A program made the position numbers and the translations under genes. The notes under the pieces are model-generated. The model was not told the origin of the DNA. It made no database searches and was given only the letters and a program-made list of their open reading frames with translations. A stretch of DNA of 64,000 bases from Chitinophagaceae bacterium (GTDB lineage Bacteria; Bacteroidota; Bacteroidia; Chitinophagales; Chitinophagaceae): positions 124,001 through 188,000 of the forward strand of contig JALHNJ010000005.1 of assembly GCA_022843585.1 (NCBI GenBank), given 5' to 3'. Positions 53,086-61,698 of this stretch are shown here, one piece after another. Every line of letters begins with the position of its first letter. Position 1 is the stretch's first letter.

Positions 53086-53675
53086 AAAGTTTTTATATCA
53101 CTAAAAATAGTTTGTTTTAATTGCGGCCACTCATTTTTTAATATGCTGTAATAAATGGAAGTACGGCGGCGATTATTCCACATGGTCATATGACTACGCA
53201 AGATGCCTTCTTCAATACCACCAATCTTTTCTAATCCTTTTCTTGCTCTTGCATTCTCAACATCTGTTTTAAATTCTACTCTTTCCAAGTTTAAGTTTTC
53301 AAAACCATAATTCATCATGGCAAATTTCGCATGTCGGTTTATTCCAGTACTACGAAATGCAGGACCTAACCAACTCCAGCCGATTTCAAAACGCAGATCA
53401 TGATAAGAAATATTTCCGATGCTGCTGCTGCCAGCAATGTTACATGTTGCTTTATCTATAATGGTAAAAGGGCGACGGGTTTCTGCTTTCTTATCTGCAA
53501 AAGCCATCTCCATCCAGGTTTTTAATTGTGCTTCATTGCCGAGATGATAAGAAAAATAATACCACATATCATAATCTTGTTTCGCTAATGCAAGAAAAGC
53601 TGCATAATCACTTTCTTCAATAGAACGCAACAGCACTTTGTCAGTTTCAAGTATCAGATCATGTGGAATCAGCAT
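53082..53675 (-). CDS. GNAT family acetyltransferase (RimJ/RimL type)
   Basis: The 197-residue protein fits the RimJ/RimL branch of GNAT acetyltransferases, which transfer an acetyl group from acetyl-CoA to an amine such as a protein N-terminus. Visible features are the start ILETDKVLLRSIEESDYAAFLAL, the FTIIDKATCNIAGSSSIGNISY strand, the IGWSWLGPAFRSTGINRHAKFAMM segment (where the acetyl-CoA-binding loop lies, less canonical than R/QxxGxG/A) and NLERVEFKTDVENARARKGLEKIGG, the conserved end. The acceptor is unknown. It sits between ung and plsC in one minus-strand run and overlaps plsC by 4 bases. Confidence 0.88.
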   Translation of the reverse strand: MLIPHDLILETDKVLLRSIEESDYAAFLALAKQDYDMWYYFSYHLGNEAQLKTWMEMAFADKKAETRRPFTIIDKATCNIAGSSSIGNISYHDLRFEIGWSWLGPAFRSTGINRHAKFAMMNYGFENLNLERVEFKTDVENARARKGLEKIGGIEEGILRSHMTMWNNRRRTSIYYSILKNEWPQLKQTIFSDIKTL

Positions 53676-53688
53676 AACGTTTATTTAA

Positions 53689-54366
53689 TTATAAAGACCA
53701 GTCTATCGGGTCAATTCCCTTGCTGGATAAATACTCATTTGTTTTGGAGAAATGTTTGCATCCAAAAAATCCTCCATAAGCAGAAAGCGGAGAGGGGTGA
53801 ACAGAACGTAAAATCAAATGCTTCGATTCATCTATCAACACTCTTTTCTCCTGCGCAAATTTTCCCCACAATAAAAACACTACATGCTTCTTTTGTGCAG
53901 AGATCGTTTTAATAACTGTATCGGTGAATTGTGCCCAGCCAATTTTTGCATGGCTCATCGGTTCCCCTGCTCTTACCGTTAAGGATGCATTTAATAAAAA
54001 CACTCCCTGCTCTGCCCAATGGGTAAGATTACCATGATTGGGAATTTCAATCCCAATATCATCCTGCAATTCTTTAAAAATATTTAATAAAGAGGGTGGA
54101 GGTGGTACTCCATATTGTACCGAAAAACAAAGTCCGTGTGCCTGCCCTTTTCCATGGTAAGGGTCTTGCCCAAGAATTACCACTTTTACTTTATCGAAAG
54201 GAGTTGTATTGAATGCATTAAAAATTAAACTGCCGGGTGGGTAAATGGTTTTGCCTTGTGACTTTTCTGTTTTGATGTGCAATGGAATCTGCGGAAAATA
54301 AGGTTTGCTGAATTCGCTTTTTAGTACATTCTTCCAGCTTTCTTCAATTTTAACGTCCATCGCCAT
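53689..54366 (-). CDS. ung: Uracil-DNA glycosylase
   Basis: Ung removes uracil from DNA as the first step of base excision repair. The motifs of family 1 are complete: [22 protein letters not shown] (catalytic Asp68 in the 225-residue form), [32 protein letters not shown], and the late [14 protein letters not shown] with the catalytic His. The frame stays open upstream to 54435, but that extension runs into the tRNA-Arg gene. The start is taken at ATG 54366; ATG 54360 (MDVKIEES) is equally possible. It lies between the acetyltransferase gene and the tRNA, all on the minus strand. Confidence 0.94.
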   Translation of the reverse strand: MAMDVKIEESWKNVLKSEFSKPYFPQIPLHIKTEKSQGKTIYPPGSLIFNAFNTTPFDKVKVVILGQDPYHGKGQAHGLCFSVQYGVPPPPSLLNIFKELQDDIGIEIPNHGNLTHWAEQGVFLLNASLTVRAGEPMSHAKIGWAQFTDTVIKTISAQKKHVVFLLWGKFAQEKRVLIDESKHLILRSVHPSPLSAYGGFFGCKHFSKTNEYLSSKGIDPIDWSL

Positions 54367-54386
54367 TGAAATTTCGGTAAAAGTAA

Positions 54387-54415
54387 AAAAGCGAAGCCGT
54401 ATTGACCTCGCTTTT
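54387..54415 (-). terminator. Terminator of tRNA-Arg
   Basis: On the minus strand AAAAGCGA pairs with TTCGCTTTT across a GGTCAATACGGC loop, ending in a T run. It begins directly behind the tRNA 3' end, so the tRNA is transcribed alone. Confidence 0.8.
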
Positions 54416-54416
54416 G

Positions 54417-54490
54417 TGACCCGGATTGGATTCAAACCAATGACCCCAAACTTAGAAGGTTTGTGCTCTATTCAGCTGAGCTACCGGGCC
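54417..54490 (-). tRNA. tRNA-Arg (anticodon TCT)
   Basis: The 74-nt sequence folds into a full cloverleaf: acceptor GGCCCGG with CCGGGTC and discriminator A, D stem GCTC/GAGC, anticodon stem CAAAC/GTTTG with loop CTTCTAA (anticodon TCT, reads AGA), and T stem ATTGG/CCAAT with loop TTTGAAT. The CCA end is not encoded. It has its own promoter and terminator. Confidence 0.97.
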
Positions 54491-54503
54491 TTTTAAGAGG
54501 CGG

Positions 54504-54534
54504 CAAAGATAGGGGATATATGCTTTTTGGCGAA
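54504..54534 (-). promoter_or_regulatory. Promoter of tRNA-Arg
   Basis: On the minus strand TTCG (54534-54531), 19 bases, and TATCTTTG (54511-54504), a near-perfect -33/-7 pair. The start falls a few bases before the tRNA 5' end. Confidence 0.6.
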
Positions 54535-54597
54535 CTAAAAAAGGACCTTTTTTGAATTGTCTCCCGTCTCCTGACTCCAAACTCCCGACTCTTCGCC

Positions 54598-55119
54598 CTA
54601 CATTCCCGGCATCCTGAAGCTATCCAAATACACATTCACTTTTCCTTCGGGCAATTCTTTTTTACTGAACACATATAAAAAGCCGATGGTCTTTCCATCC
54701 GTCCAGGCTTTTATTTTCCAGAAGTTTTTTTTCTTGTCTTCCCAATAATCAATTATACCACGGGTGTTTTGATCATTATTCAAAAAATGACCCCTACCAT
54801 AGCCGGTTGCTTTTACAATTTCAAAACCATCTTTCAGGTAATCGGAATAAGAAACTAGCAAATCTTCCGCAGCAGCAAGATCGGTAAGCGGATTTAATAA
54901 TTTAACGCAGATGATACCATAGGTAACTCCTTCGTTCACACATTCTCCTGTATATACAATAGATGAATCCTGGCTCTTCGCCATTTCAAATTTCATCAGG
55001 CAGTAGTTATAAAGCGAACAACCTGATTTGCTGATCGTATATTTTTTCAGGCTTTGGTTATAAGCTGTTCCGCTGCTAACGAGAAACGCAAAAAGGAAAA
55101 ATATTTTATAAATGAACAT
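54598..55119 (-). CDS. Secreted protein, paralogue of the upstream gene
   Basis: The 173-residue product has a signal peptide (MFIYKIFFLFAFLVSSGTAYN) and a compact domain with KSGCSLYNYCLMKFEMAKS, GECVNEGVTYGIICVKL, the LAAAEDLLVSYSDYL helix and the end IKAWTDGKTIGFLYVFSKKELPEGKVNVYLDSFRMPGM. It is clearly related to the neighbour at 55177-55764; both share GY-x2-GH-x-LN-x-D, TRG-x2-D-x-WED, KAWT-x-GK-x-IG-x-LYV and the R-x-PGM end. Four cysteines near the N-terminus may form disulphides. No named family recognised. Tandem paralogues point to a recent duplication; both are probably periplasmic or surface proteins. Confidence 0.8.
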   Translation of the reverse strand: MFIYKIFFLFAFLVSSGTAYNQSLKKYTISKSGCSLYNYCLMKFEMAKSQDSSIVYTGECVNEGVTYGIICVKLLNPLTDLAAAEDLLVSYSDYLKDGFEIVKATGYGRGHFLNNDQNTRGIIDYWEDKKKNFWKIKAWTDGKTIGFLYVFSKKELPEGKVNVYLDSFRMPGM

Positions 55120-55176
55120 GTTGCAAAAATAGGATTCAGGTAAACGGAAACAGAAAACAGTTGTTAAGATTATTAA

Positions 55177-55764
55177 TTATTTCATTCCGGGGAAACGTAA
55201 ACCTTCGAGAAACAGTTCCACTTTTTTCTCCGGTAACTCTTTGGCACTATGTACATATAATACACCAATAAATTTTCCATTGGTCCAGGCCTTCACTTCC
55301 CATTTCTCTTTGTCTACATCTTCCCATTTATCATATACACCTCTTGTCGTTTCATCTTTATTTAATGAATGGCCCTTGTCATACCCTTTTGATTTTACAA
55401 TGCCATTATCCAATTTCATAAAATCGAGGTAGGTAATAACCGTATCTTCTGCTGCATCTAAATTGTTAACCGGCGCAACTAATTTTACCAGATAAATACC
55501 CCAGGTAATTCCATCTTTAACGCAATCATCCGCATATACGGTAGCCCCATCTTCCAGGTCATACGCATCAAAACGGCCGGGAAAACAAAATACTTCCACC
55601 GTACAGCCTGTACCACTGATAGCTACTTTGGAGGCTTGTTTGTTGGCTTCTTTTTCTTCTTTAGCAGCTTCCTTTGCTGCTTTGTTTGATTCTTTAGTAG
55701 GGGCTTGTGCAATACTGGTTATAGAGCAGCAACTAACCAGGAGCAGTAGTAAGAGTTGGCGCAT
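55177..55764 (-). CDS. Secreted protein, paralogue of the downstream gene
   Basis: Starting from the ATG at 55764 the product has 195 residues with a signal peptide (MRQLLLLLLVSCCSITSIAQ). The open frame extends 16 codons further to 55812, but that start lacks a signal. A charged Lys/Glu/Ala linker (about 22-50) follows, then the same domain as the gene at 54598-55119 with GTGCTVEVFCFPGRFDA, ADDCVKDGITWGIYLVKL and VKAWTNGKFIGVLYVHSAKELPEKKVELFLEGLRFPGM. The two are 57 bases apart on the same strand and probably form a small unit. No named family recognised, function unknown. Confidence 0.82.
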   Translation of the reverse strand: MRQLLLLLLVSCCSITSIAQAPTKESNKAAKEAAKEEKEANKQASKVAISGTGCTVEVFCFPGRFDAYDLEDGATVYADDCVKDGITWGIYLVKLVAPVNNLDAAEDTVITYLDFMKLDNGIVKSKGYDKGHSLNKDETTRGVYDKWEDVDKEKWEVKAWTNGKFIGVLYVHSAKELPEKKVELFLEGLRFPGMK

Positions 55765-55890
55765 CGTAATTTTTTTTCTTGGTTGTGGATTAGAGTGTAA
55801 AGATAAACGCAATCTCTATTTGGTTGCACCATTTATTATTATATACACAGTGCTTCAAATCTTTTAAATTGCAGCCTTTAACTGCCTGCT

Positions 55891-57456
55891 ATGCCCTCAA
55901 CTTTTAATTACGGAATTGATACGCTTACTGTTAACAAAGTACTTGCTATTGCTGCGGGCAAATTAAAAGCTGTACTCAACGATAAAGCTATTCAGGCCAT
56001 TAAGGCAAGTCAACAATCGGTTCAGCAAATTGTGGATGACGGCATAACTGTATATGGCGTTAACACCGGTTTTGGCATATTGGCCAATACTGCTATTTCA
56101 AGAGAAGATACAGCCACCTTACAATATAAAATTTTACAAAGCCATAGTGTAGGAGTGGGTGATCCGATTCCGGTTGAAGTGGCCAAACTGATGCTCATCA
56201 CTAAAGTGCATGCACTGGCACAGGGTTTTAGTGGTGTACAGTTAAATACTTTAGAAAGAATAATCTGGCATATTGAAAACGATGTAATTCCCGTGGTTCC
56301 GGAAAAGGGTAGTGTAGGAGCTAGTGGTGACTTGGCACCGCTGTCGCATTTATTTTTACCATTAATAGGTTTAGGTGAAGTTTTTTATAAAGGCACAAGA
56401 CACAAGGCACAAGATGTCCTTAAACAATTTCAATTATCATCTATACAACTCGGCCCCAAAGAAGGATTAGCTCTCATCAATGGCACACAATTCATTTTAT
56501 CATTCGCTGTAAAAGCAGTGCAACGAATGCACAATTGTTTGGAAGCAGCAGATATAATTGGTGCAATGAGTTTGGAAGCATTGACTGGTACCAAAGCTCC
56601 TTTTGATGAACGATTGCATAACCTGCGGCCATTTACCGGAAACAAATTAGTTGCACAGCGATTAAGATTGTTATTACAAGATTCCGCCATCATGCAAAGT
56701 CATATGGATTGTGGGAGAGTACAAGATCCCTACAGCCTTCGTTGTATGCCGCAAGTGCATGGCGCAAGCCGAAATGCCTGGTTACATTTAAAAGAACTGA
56801 CAGAAATAGAATTGAACGCCGTTACAGATAACCCCATCATTTTTGACGCACAGGATACCATCAGTGGTGGCAATTTCCACGGGCAACCAATGGCCTTACC
56901 ATTAGACTATTGCTGTTTTGCTGCTGCCGAAATTGGCAACATCAGCGACCGCCGTTGTTATTTATTACTCGAAGGTAAATGGGGCTTACCCATGTTATTA
57001 ATGAAAGATGTTGGATTGAACAGCGGCTTTATGATCCCACAATACACTACGGCGGCATTGGTAACAGAAAATAAAACATTATGCTTTCCTGCCAGTGCGG
57101 ATAGTATTCCCACTTCGTTAGGACAGGAAGATCATGTTAGCATGGGCAGCATCAGTGGCAGAAAATTAAATAGGGTATTAGATAATTTGGAATACATCAT
57201 GGCCATTGAATTATTATCCGCCTGCCAGGCCATAGAATTCCGAAGCCCGTTAAAAAGTTCGGCGTTATTAGAATTTGCGCATGATTATGTTCGCCAGTTC
57301 GTAGGCTTCGCCAGCGAAGACAGAATTTTTGCTGACGACATCAACAAAGTATCCGGCATCATCAAAGATTTTTCGTTTGTAGAGAAGGTGAATGAATTTG
57401 CAGCAAGCAAAGGAATAATGTTGAACAGCGGATATGAAGGATTTTCTGATCATTAG
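55891..57456 (+). CDS. hutH: Histidine ammonia-lyase
   Basis: HutH removes ammonia from histidine to give urocanate. The 521-residue protein has the self-forming MIO cofactor triad Ala144-Ser145-Gly146 in SVGASGDLAPLSH, the catalytic Tyr in the VYGVNTGFG motif near residue 53, and NGTQFILSF and QDPYSLRCMPQVHGASRNAW, which line the site. HutU, the next enzyme of the pathway, lies 1.5 kb downstream; deoD and an inverted-repeat array with a GIY-YIG gene sit between them. The formiminoglutamate branch genes are not in this window. The start ATG at 55891 is clear. Confidence 0.96.
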   Translation: MPSTFNYGIDTLTVNKVLAIAAGKLKAVLNDKAIQAIKASQQSVQQIVDDGITVYGVNTGFGILANTAISREDTATLQYKILQSHSVGVGDPIPVEVAKLMLITKVHALAQGFSGVQLNTLERIIWHIENDVIPVVPEKGSVGASGDLAPLSHLFLPLIGLGEVFYKGTRHKAQDVLKQFQLSSIQLGPKEGLALINGTQFILSFAVKAVQRMHNCLEAADIIGAMSLEALTGTKAPFDERLHNLRPFTGNKLVAQRLRLLLQDSAIMQSHMDCGRVQDPYSLRCMPQVHGASRNAWLHLKELTEIELNAVTDNPIIFDAQDTISGGNFHGQPMALPLDYCCFAAAEIGNISDRRCYLLLEGKWGLPMLLMKDVGLNSGFMIPQYTTAALVTENKTLCFPASADSIPTSLGQEDHVSMGSISGRKLNRVLDNLEYIMAIELLSACQAIEFRSPLKSSALLEFAHDYVRQFVGFASEDRIFADDINKVSGIIKDFSFVEKVNEFAASKGIMLNSGYEGFSDH

Positions 57457-57467
57457 GGTTTCTTGTC

Positions 57468-57530
57468 ATGACAATGACTCCGAAAGTAAAACGACTTTTT
57501 TGTCATACCGAGAAAAGCGAGGTATCTCAA
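57468..57530. repeat. Inverted-repeat array, left part
   Basis: A truncated arm (CATGACAATGACTCCGAA, 57468-57485) is followed by a full plus-oriented arm at 57501-57530 (TGTCATACCGAG to GGTATCTCAA). It lies between hutH and the GIY-YIG gene and matches the arms on the other side of that gene. Confidence 0.75.
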
Positions 57531-57552
57531 AGACCATAACCTTGAGAAAATT

Positions 57553-57900
57553 ATGGTATTCATCTACAAACAGCACCATTATTACATCTACATTGTAACT
57601 AATCCGGAACGAACAGTTCTATACACTGGTGTTACCAATAATCTTCCTCAACGTTTAATAGAGCATTGGGCTAACAGAGGTCAGCCCCAAACATTCGCAG
57701 GAAAATATTATTGTTACAATCTTATTTACTTTGAATACTTTCCATACATCAACAACGCTATTGCAAGAGAAAAAGAAATAAAAGGCTGGAGAAGACAAAA
57801 GAAACTTGACTTGATTAAGACTACTAATCCAGACTGGACATTTCTTAATCCTTCTGTTTGTGGTGGTTGGCCTCCTGAAGAAGTGATTAAAAGAGAATGA
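57553..57900 (+). CDS. GIY-YIG nuclease family protein
   Basis: The 115-residue protein is a minimal GIY-YIG domain: YIY (11-13) and YTG (24-26) replace the eponymous triplets, the conserved Arg34 lies in LPQRLIEHW, and the metal-binding Glu lies in AREKEIKGW (73 or 75). This is the stand-alone, UvrC-N-terminal-like type common in bacteria, with no DNA-binding partner domain beyond a short basic tail (WRRQKKLDLIKTTNPDW). It is bracketed by copies of an inverted repeat (57501-57530 upstream; two inverted pairs at 57915-58129 downstream), which suggests that the gene and the repeats belong together. Cleavage activity is assumed from the intact residues, not known. Confidence 0.9.
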   Translation: MVFIYKQHHYYIYIVTNPERTVLYTGVTNNLPQRLIEHWANRGQPQTFAGKYYCYNLIYFEYFPYINNAIAREKEIKGWRRQKKLDLIKTTNPDWTFLNPSVCGGWPPEEVIKRE

Positions 57901-57914
57901 GTGTAAGCGACTCT

Positions 57915-58140
57915 TGTCATACCGACGAAGGAGGTATCTCAAACGTTTTGTTTACAGTGGATTTAATCTCTGAGATGCCTCGTTCCTCGGCATGACAAAG
58001 ACTCCGAATGAAGAATGACTCTTGTCATACCGACGCAGGAGGTATCTCAAGAATAATAAATTATAGGTAACTTTTTAAAACAGTAGCAATCAGTTTAAAT
58101 CTCTGAGATGTCCCTTCCTCGGCATCACAAAGACTCCGAA
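57915..58140. repeat. Inverted-repeat array, right part (two hairpin units)
   Basis: Two units each have a plus arm and a minus arm. Unit 1: TGTCATACCGACGAAGGAGG at 57915-57934 through 57942, with its inverse at 57971-57997 (ends CGGCATGACA). Unit 2: plus arm at 58023-58050, inverse at 58104-58129. Each minus arm is followed by AAGACTCCGAA, as at 57475-57485 upstream. Each unit can fold into a 26-28 bp hairpin, like REP/BIME elements. No other gene lies in this 242-base gap. Confidence 0.85.
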
Positions 58141-58142
58141 AA

Positions 58143-58850
58143 TTACAGCCTTCCCGCACTCTCCAACGCCAACTCCATCATCGGCAACAAAGCCTTCTCT
58201 CTTTCCTCCGCCGATATCTGTTCATGCGTAGGAATAATATCCGATACCGTTAATAAAGTAGCCGCCGATTTCTTCAAATACTTCGCATTTGCAAATAATG
58301 CAAATGCCTCCATTTCCACCGCCACACAATTATTGGTAGCAGCAATATCCGGGGTGCTTTGTTCGGCCCGGTAAAAAACATCGCTGGAGTGTATTGCCGC
58401 TGCCTGCACATTCAAATTCATTTCCTGTGCCGTATCATTAATAACTGCATAGGCTTTTCCTTCATGGTATAAATGATCGTTGTTATAACCAAAAGCATGC
58501 AGCGCATAAGTAGATTCGCTGAAAGCCCTGTCCACATTGATCAGGTCAAATAATTTAAGGTCGGTAGTATAAGCACCGCAGGTACCAATTCGGATAATGC
58601 AATCCACATCGTACTCATTGTACAATTCGTACGAATAAATACCAATAGAAGGGCAGCCCATACCACTGGCACCGATGGTAATGGGGTTGCCTTTATAATT
58701 TCCCGTATAATAAAAGATGTTGCGGGTCTGGCTCACCAGTTTTGCATCCTGTAAAAAGTTGCCGGCAATGTATTTTGCCCGAAGCGGATCACCCGGCATT
58801 AATACGATGGGTGCAATTTCTCCTTTTTTTGCACTAATGTGAATACTCAT
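58143..58850 (-). CDS. deoD: Purine nucleoside phosphorylase, DeoD type
   Basis: DeoD reversibly cleaves purine nucleosides with phosphate to base and ribose 1-phosphate. The 235-residue protein has MPGDPLRAKYIAGNFL at the start, the phosphate-binding RIGTCGAY and the AVEMEAFALFANAKY block, followed by VSDI, whose Asp is the likely general acid. Length and start fit the DeoD family. It lies on the opposite strand between hutH and hutU; no operon partner is present. The start ATG at 58850 is clear. Confidence 0.94.
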   Translation of the reverse strand: MSIHISAKKGEIAPIVLMPGDPLRAKYIAGNFLQDAKLVSQTRNIFYYTGNYKGNPITIGASGMGCPSIGIYSYELYNEYDVDCIIRIGTCGAYTTDLKLFDLINVDRAFSESTYALHAFGYNNDHLYHEGKAYAVINDTAQEMNLNVQAAAIHSSDVFYRAEQSTPDIAATNNCVAVEMEAFALFANAKYLKKSAATLLTVSDIIPTHEQISAEEREKALLPMMELALESAGRL

Positions 58851-58998
58851 AGCAGTTGGTTTAATATTTTAAGTTAACTTTTTTATCGGATAATAACGAC
58901 TTTTGTAGCAATAATGCTAAATGTTGCATGTTGTATTTTAAACAATTGTTTAATACAGTTTTATTCAGCATTCAACATTCAAAATTCAACATATAAAT

Positions 58999-60774
58999 AT
59001 GAGTACACTCACAAGCCGCTACGACGCCATCAAGTATAAAACCCCTACCGGTTCAACGCTAAGTTGTAAAGGCTGGATACAGGAAGCAGCATTAAGAATG
59101 TTACTCAACAACCTCGATCCCGAAGTGGCAGAACGTCCCGACGATTTAATAGTATATGGAGGAAGAGGCAAAGCGGCCCGCAACTTTGAAGCACTCGATA
59201 ATATTATCGCCGCTTTGAAAATATTAGAGAACGATGAATCACTCCTCATTCAATCCGGCAAACCCGTTGGTATATTAAAAACACATAAAGATGCGCCACG
59301 GGTACTCATCAGCAATTCGCAACTCGTACCCAACTGGGCCAACTGGCAACATTTTGATGAGTTAGAAAAAAAAGGATTAATGATGTACGGCCAAATGACA
59401 GCCGGCAGTTGGATATACATCGGCAGCCAGGGTATTGTACAAGGCACTTACGAAACATACGCCGCTGTAGCCGCCAAACATTTCTCCACCAAACCAACGG
59501 AGAAAAAATATGATGCCAATGACGACGAGATCATTGAAACCGCCGCCTATGATGGAACATTAAAAGGCACACTCAATGTAACCGCCGGACTCGGTGGCAT
59601 GGGTGGTGCACAACCATTGGCAATAACGATGAACGAAGGTGTTGCCCTCATTGCCGAAGTAGAAGAATGGCGCATAGACAAACGCATCGAAACAAAATAC
59701 CTCGATGAAAAATATACCAACATTGATGAAGCCATAAACAAGGCACAAGAATACAAGGCACAAGGAAAGGCAAGGAGCATTGGCGTTTGCTGCAACGCAG
59801 TAGAATTATTACAACGCCTTATCAAAAGAGAAGTAGTACCGGATACACTCAGCGACCAAACCTCTGCGCATGATCCGCTGTATGGATATATTCCCAATAC
59901 ACTCACCAATGAAGAAGCGAATGTATTGCGTGAAAAAAATCCAACAGAATATCTCGAACGCAGTTACGAAAGCATTTACTATCATGTATCGCTCATGGAA
60001 GACCTGCAGGAAATGGGTGCCATCACATTCGACTACGGAAATAACATCCGTGCCCGTGCAAGAGAACATGAAGTACGCATGAGCCCAACTACAAACCACG
60101 AACTACAAACTAAAAACTTTTCCTTTCCTGGTTTCGTCCCCGCCTATATCCGTCCATTATTTTGCGAGGGCAAAGGCCCGTTCCGTTGGGCAGCCCTAAG
60201 TGGCGACCCCAATGATATTGCAGTAACCGACGAACTCATCATGAATATGTTTCCGCATAACAAAGGCATGCTCCGCTGGATGAAGATGGCCAAAGAAAAA
60301 ATTGCCTTCCAGGGATTACCGGCCCGCATCTGCTGGCTCGGGCAGGGCGAAAGAGAAAAAGCAGGTCTTGCTTTTAATGAACTCGTTCGTACCGGCAAAG
60401 TAAAAGCACCCATCGTAATTGGGCGGGATCATTTAGACACCGGCTCTGTAGCCAGTCCCAACCGGGAAACAGAATCCATGCTGGATGGTAGCGATGCCGT
60501 AGCCGACTGGCCTATTTTAAATGCATTAGTAAATACAGCAGGCGGCGCCAGTTGGGTAAGCCTGCACCATGGCGGTGGAGTAGGTATGGGTTATAGCATA
60601 CATGCCGGAATGGTGATCGTTGCCGATGGTACCGATGATGCCGAAGCAAGATTGCGCCGTGTATTACGGAACGACCCTGGCATGGGAGTGATACGACATG
60701 CAGATGCAGGTTACGAAATTGCTGAAGAGACATTACAGGCAAATGATTTGGATTTTAAGAAGAGGTTGAAGTAA
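58999..60774 (+). CDS. hutU: Urocanate hydratase
   Basis: HutU converts urocanate to imidazolone propionate with tightly bound NAD+. The 591-residue protein has [14 protein letters not shown], the NAD-binding [39 protein letters not shown], and [25 protein letters not shown]. It is longer than the usual 550-560 residues, in part because of an extra segment ([12 protein letters not shown], about 365-376) just before PGFVPAY. That segment is encoded by DNA holding AACTACAAAC twice (60087-60096, 60101-60110), which looks like a micro-repeat inserted in frame. The key residues remain, so it is probably active. hutH lies upstream. Confidence 0.95.
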   Translation: MSTLTSRYDAIKYKTPTGSTLSCKGWIQEAALRMLLNNLDPEVAERPDDLIVYGGRGKAARNFEALDNIIAALKILENDESLLIQSGKPVGILKTHKDAPRVLISNSQLVPNWANWQHFDELEKKGLMMYGQMTAGSWIYIGSQGIVQGTYETYAAVAAKHFSTKPTEKKYDANDDEIIETAAYDGTLKGTLNVTAGLGGMGGAQPLAITMNEGVALIAEVEEWRIDKRIETKYLDEKYTNIDEAINKAQEYKAQGKARSIGVCCNAVELLQRLIKREVVPDTLSDQTSAHDPLYGYIPNTLTNEEANVLREKNPTEYLERSYESIYYHVSLMEDLQEMGAITFDYGNNIRARAREHEVRMSPTTNHELQTKNFSFPGFVPAYIRPLFCEGKGPFRWAALSGDPNDIAVTDELIMNMFPHNKGMLRWMKMAKEKIAFQGLPARICWLGQGEREKAGLAFNELVRTGKVKAPIVIGRDHLDTGSVASPNRETESMLDGSDAVADWPILNALVNTAGGASWVSLHHGGGVGMGYSIHAGMVIVADGTDDAEARLRRVLRNDPGMGVIRHADAGYEIAEETLQANDLDFKKRLK

Positions 60775-60794
60775 AATTATTTACCAACTGACAG

Positions 60795-60861
60795 TGCTAC
60801 TATCATCGTCTGTTGCGTCGCACTCTTGTACGTCCTGTAATTCTATTGAGCATTTGCGAAT
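60795..60861 (+). repeat. Dispersed intergenic repeat, copy B
   Basis: This copy begins TGCTACTATCATCGTC and ends GCATTTGCGAAT. It shares 30 identical bases (60802-60831) with copy C at 28569-28598 (inverted), and both ends with copy A at 14852-14965. It lies 20 bases after the hutU stop. The rest of the gap to 61029 is AT-rich without a gene. Confidence 0.85.
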
Positions 60862-61029
60862 TTCCCCATTTTTTTATTCGTTATTCCCTTAATTCATCTT
60901 GTTGGTGTAAATCACAAAATGCCAATAAGTTTGAATATTTAGCAACAGCAACGGCGTAAACCGAATGGATTAATACATTAATTTTAGTAGCAGTTATTGC
61001 AATTTAAAAACTAAAACAACTTTTGGCTT

Positions 61030-61530
61030 ATGGGTATGGCGGGCAACTTACTACGGGTAACAAGAACTGAACTTGATGAATACCTGAAAGACAGTTCTCT
61101 TTTGGACAGCAGGCTCTATGATGATGAAACTGAAGAAGGAGACCCGAAATTATCACACATAGATAAAGCATGGGATGGCATAATATTTTTGTTGACCGGC
61201 CAGAATATGGAGAATGCCAACAACCATCCGCTGACCCGTGTATTATTTAGTGGACAGGTAATAGATGAAGAACAAGACCTGGGCTATGGGCCCGGCCACT
61301 ACCTTACACCTGAACAAGTAAAAGAACTGCATGCAGCAATTGCCGCCATTACAGCCGAAGAACTTGCCAAACGATATGACCCTAAAAAAATGACGGAGCT
61401 TGAAGTGTACCCTAGCATTTGGGAAAACGAATACGAGCTTGAATACTTGGCGGAATATTTTAAGAAAGTGCAGGAAGTATATGCAGAGGCTTCTAAAAAT
61501 GATGAGGGGATTATTACTTTTATAAATTAG
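61030..61530 (+). CDS. DUF1877 (YfbM-like) protein
   Basis: The 166-residue soluble acidic protein matches the DUF1877/YfbM family: MAGNLLRVTRTELDEYLKDSSLL at the start, SHIDKAWDGIIFLLTG in the middle, LTRVLFSGQVID, GYGPGHYLTPEQVKELHAAI, and a C-terminal LEYLAEYFKKVQEVYAEA helix. The biochemical role of YfbM is not established. It stands alone 255 bases after hutU and before the accessory patch. The start ATG at 61030 is clear; a second Met at residue 3 is possible. Confidence 0.9.
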   Translation: MGMAGNLLRVTRTELDEYLKDSSLLDSRLYDDETEEGDPKLSHIDKAWDGIIFLLTGQNMENANNHPLTRVLFSGQVIDEEQDLGYGPGHYLTPEQVKELHAAIAAITAEELAKRYDPKKMTELEVYPSIWENEYELEYLAEYFKKVQEVYAEASKNDEGIITFIN

Positions 61531-61698
61531 AATATTTTGACGGGATTTAGGAAAGTTGATATTTAATTAAATCTCAGGGGGAAAACCTCAAACTTTTAGT
61601 TAGTATATTGAGAAGAAGATTTGATGCTGTTTTAGACTAGAAGAAAAGTATAGACAAAGTGGTATTTTTTGATTAACGATATATTTTGAATTTTCAGA

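Noticed and set aside
54367-54435. N-terminal extension of uracil-DNA glycosylase
   Set aside because: The extra 23 codons run over the tRNA-Arg terminator and 3' end, and the family starts at the later methionines.
57901-58140. CRISPR array
   Set aside because: The repeats alternate in orientation and unequal spacers separate them; there are no direct repeats of constant spacing and no cas genes.
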